From CBFHMJ01 sp965656875 (GTDB lineage Bacteria > Pseudomonadota > Gammaproteobacteria > Enterobacterales > Alteromonadaceae), in the NCBI GenBank assembly GCA_965656875.1, contig CBFHMJ010000033.1:1-64000 (forward strand): a stretch of 64,000 nt of DNA. The letters run 5' to 3'. Each line of letters begins with the position of its first letter. Position 1 is the first letter of the stretch. Shown piece after piece: positions 33,967-40,516 of this stretch. Position numbers and translations under genes: made by a program. The notes under the pieces were generated by a model, which had not been told where the DNA came from, searched no databases, and saw nothing but the letters and a program-made list of their open reading frames with translations.

Positions 33967-34880
33967 CAGATTCAACCGATACCGCCGTTTGGCAACCTCT
34001 GACAGAACAAGATATTCAACATCAAATCGCCAGTCTTGAGCAACTAACGGATTGCCCAACCCTGGTGATTGCGACTTCTCATCTGGACATGGCATTACTT
34101 CCTCCTTTATATGAAAGATTGTCCGATCTTGAACCGAATCAATGGTTGAATGTGGTGTTGTATATTCGAGGTGGTGAAGTCAATGCAGCGCGTCGAATGG
34201 CGTTATTGCTAAAACATCATGCGCCACAACTGCGTTTTATTATTCCTTTTCATTGTGAATCCGCTGGAACCCTTCTTTCACTTGTTGCCGATGAAATTGT
34301 CGCCGGGCCAATGTCGATGTTCTCACCGATAGACCCACATCTTCACGCCGAAGCCGGGGATAATACGGCTGATTCTCCTGGTGCGATGAGCGCAGAAGAC
34401 ATACGTCAGTTTAGTGAAGTCATGGAAAACTGGTTTCATCTGGAGCCACAATCAGCGGCTGAAAATGCGCTGACGTTGTTAAGCGGTAGTATTTTTCCCA
34501 CGACGATGACGGGCTTTTATCGGGCAACCGAGGAAGTAAAGATGATAGCTACCGAATTGTTAGCTCGACGGCAGAATGCCATAAAAGATAATGAAGCCGA
34601 GCAACTAGTGTCACATTTACTTCATGGTTTTTATTCTCACAGCTATGCGATTACTGATGAAGAATTACAGGCACTAGGTTTGAATATCGTAACCAACAAG
34701 GCGGTTGAACGGGTTAGCTGGAAAATAGGAAGTCTATTGAATGATAGTTTTGGCGGAAGTTCTCGTCAGGCGGCTGAAGATGAATGGGCTGACATCTATA
34801 TCGCTGACAAATACGGTTGTTCAATTCGTCGTCAACGTCGTCAACATCTGGTCGGCAGCTGGCATCAGGTTTCCTGGTAG
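33963..34880 (+). CDS. SDH/ClpP-fold serine protease, candidate leader peptidase
   Basis: This protein has 305 residues from the ATG at 33963, which overlaps the ligase stop. It resembles the SDH (serine dehydrogenase proteinase) branch of the ClpP/SppA fold. Visible features are Ile-Arg-Gly-Gly-Glu-Val-Asn-Ala (oxyanion strand, about 68-75), the nucleophile Ser100 in Cys-Glu-Ser-Ala-Gly-Thr, and Met-Phe-Ser-Pro-Ile-Asp-Pro-His after it. SDH proteins are usually membrane-linked, but no signal or helix is seen here. The exporter of this locus lacks a C39 domain. This protein is therefore the best candidate for removing the leader (inference). Confidence 0.75.
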   Translation: MTDSTDTAVWQPLTEQDIQHQIASLEQLTDCPTLVIATSHLDMALLPPLYERLSDLEPNQWLNVVLYIRGGEVNAARRMALLLKHHAPQLRFIIPFHCESAGTLLSLVADEIVAGPMSMFSPIDPHLHAEAGDNTADSPGAMSAEDIRQFSEVMENWFHLEPQSAAENALTLLSGSIFPTTMTGFYRATEEVKMIATELLARRQNAIKDNEAEQLVSHLLHGFYSHSYAITDEELQALGLNIVTNKAVERVSWKIGSLLNDSFGGSSRQAAEDEWADIYIADKYGCSIRRQRRQHLVGSWHQVSW

Positions 34881-34932
34881 AGAAGACCATTATTCAAGCG
34901 GAACAAAATAACAATAACAGGGGAAAATCATA

Positions 34933-35523
34933 ATGGAACCCGCCATTAATTATCCGGCTGAACTGGCTCGGGTAACGGTATTCTGGGTGTTGTTACTGGC
35001 AGCGGCTGGTAAAGCAATGACCTGGAACGATGTAAAAGCAAATCTGACCGAATCTTTTCGTATCCCCCTTTCTTTATCTGGTTTTGCTACCAATGCATTG
35101 ATCTTATTTGAATTATTGCTCGCTGTTGGTTTAATGGCTGAGCGAGAAATCAGTGTATGGTCGGCATTGATTGCTGGTGTTATGTTCCTGGCGTTTGGCT
35201 TGATGATTCTGGTGTTTTTAGTGCAGGACAAGATTATTCGTTGTAACTGCTTTGGCAATAAAGAACAACGAATCTCCTGGCTGGATTTAGTGCGGAACAG
35301 TTTGCTGATTGGTGGTTGTGGTTATTATGTGCTGACTCAGGTATCAGTTGAGTTGTCGCAATCAGGCCGGTCCAACTGGATGTTGACGAATCCAGGCATT
35401 ACACCAACGGGCATCGAGCAATTGCTGATTTTGATCTGTGGTTTAATCATGATGCAACTGATCATTAATTTGTCTGAGATTAAGGCGTTAGTCATGGCAC
35501 CTCTGAATGGAGAAAGCGCATGA
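34933..35523 (+). CDS. MauE-like membrane protein (DoxX/MauE superfamily)
   Basis: This 196-residue protein has four to five hydrophobic helices (about 12-30, 50-70, 75-98, 115-135, 155-178). The motif Cys-Asn-Cys-Phe-Gly (104-108) is characteristic of MauE, a membrane protein needed with MauD to form disulfides in methylamine dehydrogenase small subunit. No amine dehydrogenase gene is present here. The partner gene at 35520 overlaps by ATGA. In this locus it may pass electrons from Cys oxidation of the precursor cores (inference). Confidence 0.8.
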   Translation: MEPAINYPAELARVTVFWVLLLAAAGKAMTWNDVKANLTESFRIPLSLSGFATNALILFELLLAVGLMAEREISVWSALIAGVMFLAFGLMILVFLVQDKIIRCNCFGNKEQRISWLDLVRNSLLIGGCGYYVLTQVSVELSQSGRSNWMLTNPGITPTGIEQLLILICGLIMMQLIINLSEIKALVMAPLNGESA

Positions 35524-36071
35524 ATGACGCATTAATTCCTGTCGTATTACTGGTCTTGTCTTTAAGTGTAGCCATTAATTTGCTTTTAACATTTCGCTTA
35601 TTTGCCGTGGTTCGCCGTATTCCGTTGTCATCAGACAATGCACGACAGTTAGAGCAGGGGGATGTACTGCCAGCCTTTGCAGGTGAAACATTACTGGATA
35701 AACAACAGGTTACTATTGACTCGCTGGAACCGTTACCGACGGTCGTGGTGTTTGTCGCACCAGGTTGTCCGAAATGCAAAAGTAAATTACCAGAGATTAG
35801 TCAGATGACTGAAGCGATGGAACAAGCCGGTGTCAGGTTATGGTTGGTCGGTTTGGGTCGTCGTTGGCAAGTAAAACGATTTTTAAAAGCATCAGGTCTG
35901 ATGCCCTGGACAATGTTACTGACGGATCAGGACAAGAAAAACCTGAACCCGTCCGGTGCGTCGCCCTTTTACTTGTTCTTAGATGAGCAGCGAGTGTTGC
36001 AAGCCAGTGGTTTGTTAGGCGATGAAAACTGGCAGATTTTTGTTGAACAAATGCGTGAGATAGCGGCATGA
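35520..36071 (+). CDS. MauD-like membrane-anchored thioredoxin
   Basis: This 183-residue protein has an N-terminal anchor helix (about 5-28) and then a thioredoxin fold with Ala-Pro-Gly-Cys-Pro-Lys-Cys (redox Cys83 and Cys86). The fold continues to a Pro-Phe-Tyr-Leu-Phe strand near 155, with the cis-Pro loop. MauD is proposed to act as a disulfide isomerase or oxidase in the periplasm. It is coupled by overlapping start codons to both MauE and the ABC exporter gene. It is well placed to form the disulfide between the two conserved core Cys (inference). Confidence 0.85.
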   Translation: MNDALIPVVLLVLSLSVAINLLLTFRLFAVVRRIPLSSDNARQLEQGDVLPAFAGETLLDKQQVTIDSLEPLPTVVVFVAPGCPKCKSKLPEISQMTEAMEQAGVRLWLVGLGRRWQVKRFLKASGLMPWTMLLTDQDKKNLNPSGASPFYLFLDEQRVLQASGLLGDENWQIFVEQMREIAA

Positions 36072-37927
36072 ATCAGTCCTCTTCCACATCATCATCTACA
36101 GACATTCCTACGTCTTCTCAATCCGCTTCGTCGGATTTATCATCCTTGCCGAAGAATGCATCCTTGCCGAAGAAATCAAGCTCAGCGGACTCTGTTCATT
36201 TATCACGGTTACGACTGGTCAAACCTTATATCTCCAGATTGATGCTTGGAGTATTGATGATGTTGTTTACGGTGGCCGTTGAACTGAGTTTTCCAAAGTT
36301 GGTTGCCTTTATGGTGGATGGTCTGGGATCTGACTTTCACAAGCAATGGCTGAACTGGATTGTACTGGGGTTGGTGGTTGGTTACATTTTTCATGCGTTG
36401 GCGCTGATGGCACAACAATATTTGTTTGAGTCCAGTGGAAGCATGATAGTTCGGGATATTCGACAAGCGCTGTATGCGTCAGTTATTAAAAAGCCGATTA
36501 CATTCTTTGATAACACCAGCGTGGGTGAACTGTGCAACCGTTTATCATCTGACGTTGAAATGCTGCAAGACACATTAAGTACCAGTCTGGTTATGACAAT
36601 CCGCTCTCTGTTACTCATGGTTGGTGGCATTGGTTTGTTGATAACGATATCACCTGTTCTCAGCCTGTTGATTGCAGTCATTGTTCCCGTCAGCATTTTG
36701 TTGGCAAAAATCGCGGGACAACAATTGAATAGTAAGTCTCGAGCGTTGCATGAAAAGCTTGCCGACAATACTGATGTCGCTCAGGAACATTTTTCTAATA
36801 TCCGTCTGATCCACGGTTTCAATCAACAACAAACCGCGTTTAAGCAGTATCAGGAAACCACTAATCATTCACTTAAATTCGCTTTGTTAACGGCCAGGCT
36901 GTTTGCTGGTTTTCACGGCGCTATCAGTTATATTCGTTCGTTATCTTTAGTGGCAATTTTATGGGTTGGTGCCGGGCTAATCACTGACGGCGAAATGACG
37001 ATAGGCGGTTTAACCAGTTTTGTCATGTACACCACGATGGTGTCTGCTTCTGCGACTATGGTCAGCTCTTTCTGGAGTCACTGGATGCGTGCGATTGGGG
37101 CGACAGAGCGGGTGTTTGAACTGGTGGATGTAGACATGTTGCGTCAAACGGAAAACCGATTTCAATCACCTGATCAGTCTTCTTCAGACATCGACGGTAC
37201 TATTACCTTGTCTCAGGTTGACTTTGCTTATCCAACCCGGCCAGAACAGCCAATACTGTCGAATTTCAATTTATCAATTAAGGCTGGCGAGCGGGTAGCA
37301 ATTGTTGGTTCGTCCGGTGCGGGCAAGAGCACGATAACCAGTTTATTAGCGGGTTTTTACCTGGCGAATGCCGGTGAAATCCGGATTGACGGACAGGCGA
37401 TTACCCCTGAAAACATCACTTTGCTTCGTGACAATATGGCGATTGTAGAGCAGGAACCCGCATTGTTTTCAGGCACCATCGCAGAAAATATTCAGTTTTC
37501 CTGTGCGCATAAATCGATAACTCTCGATGAGATAAAGGCCGTGGCCGTGAAAGCGTTTGCTGATGATTTTATTCAGCAGTTTCCTGATGGATATGACACC
37601 GAAGTTGGTCCTCGCGGCGTGCAGTTATCGGGCGGTCAAAAGCAGCGAATCGCTATTGCCAGAGCATTGTTAAAAGATCCGGCGATCTTGATTCTGGATG
37701 AAGCTACCAGTGCGCTTGATGCTGAAAGTGAGCACCAAATTCAACAAGCCCTGACGACACTGATGACAGGTCGAACGACGATTATGATTGCACATCGGCT
37801 TTCTACAGTGGTGCAGGCTGATCGGATAGTTGTGATGGATCAGGGCAAAATTGTTCAGCAAGGTTCGCATGAAGCCTTGTTAAATGATCAAGATGGATTT
37901 TACAGGCAACTGATTAGAGCGCGTTGA
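36068..37927 (+). CDS. ABC exporter (MsbA/LmrA type), peptide export
   Basis: This 619-residue half-transporter has an unusual Ser/Thr-rich 40-residue N-terminal tail. A six-helix membrane domain follows, then an ATPase with Walker A Gly-Ser-Ser-Gly-Ala-Gly-Lys-Ser near 420, the signature Leu-Ser-Gly-Gly-Gln-Lys-Gln, and Walker B Leu-Ile-Leu-Asp-Glu-Ala-Thr. There is no C39 peptidase domain, unlike the lanthipeptide exporter at 23564, so peptide cleavage must be separate. It is the last gene of the graspetide operon (32288-37927), with stop/start overlaps throughout its final part. Confidence 0.88.
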   Translation: MNQSSSTSSSTDIPTSSQSASSDLSSLPKNASLPKKSSSADSVHLSRLRLVKPYISRLMLGVLMMLFTVAVELSFPKLVAFMVDGLGSDFHKQWLNWIVLGLVVGYIFHALALMAQQYLFESSGSMIVRDIRQALYASVIKKPITFFDNTSVGELCNRLSSDVEMLQDTLSTSLVMTIRSLLLMVGGIGLLITISPVLSLLIAVIVPVSILLAKIAGQQLNSKSRALHEKLADNTDVAQEHFSNIRLIHGFNQQQTAFKQYQETTNHSLKFALLTARLFAGFHGAISYIRSLSLVAILWVGAGLITDGEMTIGGLTSFVMYTTMVSASATMVSSFWSHWMRAIGATERVFELVDVDMLRQTENRFQSPDQSSSDIDGTITLSQVDFAYPTRPEQPILSNFNLSIKAGERVAIVGSSGAGKSTITSLLAGFYLANAGEIRIDGQAITPENITLLRDNMAIVEQEPALFSGTIAENIQFSCAHKSITLDEIKAVAVKAFADDFIQQFPDGYDTEVGPRGVQLSGGQKQRIAIARALLKDPAILILDEATSALDAESEHQIQQALTTLMTGRTTIMIAHRLSTVVQADRIVVMDQGKIVQQGSHEALLNDQDGFYRQLIRAR

Positions 37928-37937
37928 TCTTGTCGTA

Positions 37938-37962
37938 TGAAATTTTGTTCGAGTTCATTGGT
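37938..37962 (-). repeat. short fragment of the dispersed intergenic repeat
   Basis: The 23 bases starting GAAATTTTGTTCGAGTTCA near 37940 are, apart from one base, the reverse complement of the inner segment of the 290-bp repeats at 53821 and 54152. The match is lost on both sides. Confidence 0.5.
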
Positions 37963-38138
37963 TAAATGATGATATGGGTAATGCTTGTGCGAGTTTCAAC
38001 GGCGTTTTTCTCTGCTTAAGTAGAATAGTCAGTGTTGTGATTCAATGAACCTGAAGTCTTGTATCAAACACGACCAGCGTTTGAAAAACCCGCCGACAAG
38101 AGTCGATAAGCGCTAATAAACAGATGCGTTAAAAAACA

Positions 38139-38342
38139 GGTCCGTTCGGTAATAGCAACAACAAAGTTTGCAGTATTCACGGCAGTGTGGGGTGAACATT
38201 CGTTGATGGTTAGGGTGGACCACAAATGTTCATAGGGCGTAGGTTGCCGTATTGTCAGGATGTTATCCCGGTTGCTACCGAACGGACCAGGCCGAAAGGC
38301 TAAAAGAGCAACTGGCAGTCATCGTCGTGGGTGCTGTTGCTC
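38139..38342 (+). ncRNA. candidate structured RNA (nested inverted repeats)
   Basis: GGTCCGTTCGGT (38139-38150) plus AGCAAC (38154-38159) pairs with GTTGCTACCGAACGGACC (38271-38288): 18 base pairs with one three-base bulge, enclosing ~110 bases. Inside, TGAACATT (38193-38200) pairs with AATGTTCA (38225-38232). Just after, GCCGAAAGGC (38291-38300) is a GNRA-tetraloop hairpin, and GAGCAAC (38306-38312) pairs with GTTGCTC (38336-38342). Four separate helices in 200 bases of intergenic DNA suggest a folded RNA or a mobile-element-derived sequence. No known class was recognised. Confidence 0.35.
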
Positions 38343-38517
38343 GAATGAAAGAATAGAACATAACGATTTAGGAACGTATTACACGCTATTACAAACCTTG
38401 TTGAACTAATCACAATGCCTGCATAATTTTCATCGAAAGTCTCCATTTGGATAAAAACTGTTTTTTCCCGTTCAGTCTGTTTGGTGAATCATTGCTGAAA
38501 CATAAAATAGCCATTGT

Positions 38518-38531
38518 TGAAAGCGCTTTCA
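38518..38531. promoter_or_regulatory. palindromic operator, LacI-family type
   Basis: TGAAAGCGCTTTCA is a perfect 14-bp palindrome with a central CG, the form bound by LacI/GalR-type regulators. It lies 720 bp upstream of the ferredoxin gene. No LacI-type regulator gene is in the window, so a regulator elsewhere would have to act here. Confidence 0.4.
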
Positions 38532-39251
38532 TATCCAGAAAACCTTACAAGACTGTGAAAAGTTATTTTATGGCGAGACTCTTTAGCGATTGCCACCCTG
38601 TATATTCTTTAACTTACTGAAATAATGAGTGTATTTGACGTTTTTTGGTAACTTTTTAAGTTTCTGTTATAGCAGCCTCTGCCTACTCATAACAAATTGT
38701 TATTAGTGACAGAATGTAAAAAAATATGAAGAAATCTTAAATGTATAGGTGATACGTGCTTTAGCGCTTAATAAATTAGCCAAACTATCGAATTTACATC
38801 GTTTAAGGTACGATCAACTAAACAATTGGCTGAAAATCCAGCTGTAAAAAATCCGATTAATATAAAACCACGATGTTGAGTAACATCCTAACCTCACTTG
38901 TTATTTATTCATAAATTATCGATTAAATATGCATTCTGATTGTTACCTGAAATGCTCTGTTTTAGCTAAAAGACTGACAAAATCCAGGGTTAAATGGTTA
39001 ACAAGTGCATGGTAAGTGCATCTATTCTGTTTTCATCTCAAATGTAAATTTCCTCATAGCAAACACCATTTTTGACCCTTGGCCCCTTGTTGCCGACTAG
39101 CAATAATTCTGACATTCTGTGCCCCTTTAATACACATGGCAGTCTTGTTAAGCGTGTTAAAAGCTATATTTGCGGACTTTTATGGACGTAGTGTGGCTAT
39201 TTCCTGCTTAACAGTGTTGCTGGTTTTTAACATCAAACGAGACGATTTCTT

Positions 39252-39539
39252 ATGTTGCATACCATAACCCTGGTGAATCTGGGGGTGGATACTCAATTGC
39301 CGGAACAGTCCAGTCTGACTGATTTAGTCGAGATGGTTGATAGTGCAATTCCATTCAGTTGTTTGTCCGGCATTTGCGGCTCATGTGTGATTGAAGTGAC
39401 AAATGGACACCAGAATCTTTCAGAAGAAGAGTTCGATGAACGGGCATTTCTGGAAACACTGGGTTATGAGGATAAGAAGTACAGATTAGCCTGTCAGTGC
39501 AAGCTGAAGGGGCCGGTAACAATCAATACAGCACCCTGA
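39252..39539 (+). CDS. [2Fe-2S] ferredoxin, plant/adrenodoxin-like
   Basis: This 95-residue protein has the cluster ligands Cys37, Cys42 and Cys45 (Phe-Ser-Cys-Leu-Ser-Gly-Ile-Cys-Gly-Ser-Cys) and Cys81 (Leu-Ala-Cys-Gln). The pattern C-x4-C-x2-C-x35-C is typical of plant-type ferredoxins that pass single electrons to oxygenases. It is followed directly by a putative diiron oxygenase, so it should be that enzyme's electron donor. No ferredoxin reductase gene is nearby. Confidence 0.88.
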   Translation: MLHTITLVNLGVDTQLPEQSSLTDLVEMVDSAIPFSCLSGICGSCVIEVTNGHQNLSEEEFDERAFLETLGYEDKKYRLACQCKLKGPVTINTAP

Positions 39540-39615
39540 CAAGCACTGAATACATGATATTGATTCACGAAACTGAATACGCTTGAAGTCTATTGTTAAT
39601 AGAAGGATAACTAGT

Positions 39616-40374
39616 ATGAACCGTTGTAAGAATACTGGCTTAGGTCGTGAAAAACCGTATCTCAACCCGACTCAGTCGGTGTTATTCCGTCAGGAAATCG
39701 ATGCCATCATTGATCAACAAATTGATGAATGGAATGCCAAAGTTCCGGCCACCGATGAGCATCAGAAAAAAGAGGACAGTTTCAATTATCCTCTGTATGC
39801 CCGCGGATTGGCAGAAACGGCGATCCGGATTCGATTATTGCGAGTGATTGAATCCAAAGCGATTGCAGAGATCGCTAAAATTAGCCCGGAATCAGCCAAA
39901 ATCTGGGCTGAGTATGAATGTGACGAGATGCTGCATGATGAAATGTTCATTCAGGATCTGGAAAAAACCGGCACATCTCGTGAAGCGTTCATGGATATCG
40001 AACCTTACATGTCAACCAAGTTACTGGTTGGCTTTTTCTCCTACCTGCTTGACCACGAAGGACCGATGGGTGTCGTCGCTTATTCCTATTTGGTGGAATA
40101 CGTCAACGTTAAGCTCGAACCGGGCAAAATTGAAGGCCTGTCGCTCATCCTGGGTAAAGACATGATTGCAGGTCAGATTGCGCATTCTCATACCGACATC
40201 AATCACGATCACCCCGGAATGGTATGGGGCGCGTTACGTTATCTGATTAACAGTGAGGAAGACAAAGAAGCGCTGAAAATGTATCTGCGTGAGTTCCAGG
40301 ACCTGCTGGCAATGTTCTTCCGCGAAATCAACGAGGAATTTAAAAACGATCCTGTCACCGGGAAAGTTGCGTAA
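39616..40374 (+). CDS. putative diiron oxygenase (heme-oxygenase-like/ferritin-like fold)
   Basis: This protein has 252 residues. The ATG at 39616 with AGAAGGA eight bases upstream was chosen over the TTG at 39583. It is an all-helical protein with repeated carboxylate/His clusters: Glu67 (Leu-Ala-Glu-Thr), Glu101-Cys-Asp-Glu104-x2-His107-Asp-Glu109, Glu161 (Leu-Val-Glu-Tyr), and His192-x-Asp194-x2-His197-Asp-His199. Such spacing is expected for a diiron site of the HDO or ferritin-like class. These enzymes oxidise or cleave amino-acid-derived substrates using oxygen and a ferredoxin (family knowledge). It lies between a ferredoxin and peptide-forming ATP-grasp genes. Substrate unknown; fold assignment by eye only. 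Confidence 0.6.
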   Translation: MNRCKNTGLGREKPYLNPTQSVLFRQEIDAIIDQQIDEWNAKVPATDEHQKKEDSFNYPLYARGLAETAIRIRLLRVIESKAIAEIAKISPESAKIWAEYECDEMLHDEMFIQDLEKTGTSREAFMDIEPYMSTKLLVGFFSYLLDHEGPMGVVAYSYLVEYVNVKLEPGKIEGLSLILGKDMIAGQIAHSHTDINHDHPGMVWGALRYLINSEEDKEALKMYLREFQDLLAMFFREINEEFKNDPVTGKVA

Positions 40375-40516
40375 TTCCTGATAACGCATGTCGTGATCCG
40401 CCTGAAGACTCCTGATTTCTTTCACCATTCAGGCGGGTTGCGCATTCTACCGTTTCCACCTTTGACCAGCTCCCAATGGTTGTGAGTAGTTTCATAGTCA
40501 GGACGAGGTAATTGCT

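Larger units (their letters stand above)
37928..39251. other. 1.3-kb non-coding region between two biosynthetic loci
   Basis: No convincing protein gene is present; a 62-codon TTG frame at 39079 is unlikely. It contains a short piece of the dispersed repeat (reverse orientation, about 37938-37962), a cluster of inverted repeats at 38139-38342 that may form a structured RNA, and a perfect 14-bp palindrome at 38518. The promoter of the ferredoxin/ATP-grasp locus should lie in its right half. Confidence 0.6.

Noticed and set aside
34933..36071. Methylamine dehydrogenase (mau) operon
   Set aside because: Only MauE- and MauD-like genes are present. No large or small subunit, MauG or electron acceptor gene is found; the neighbours are RiPP genes.
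38139..38342. RNase P RNA, tmRNA or a known riboswitch
   Set aside because: I compared remembered consensus blocks and found none; only unassigned helices remain.
39079..39267. 62-codon hydrophobic frame before the ferredoxin gene
   Set aside because: It starts only with TTG, has no ribosome site, overlaps the ferredoxin start and looks like random AT-rich translation.
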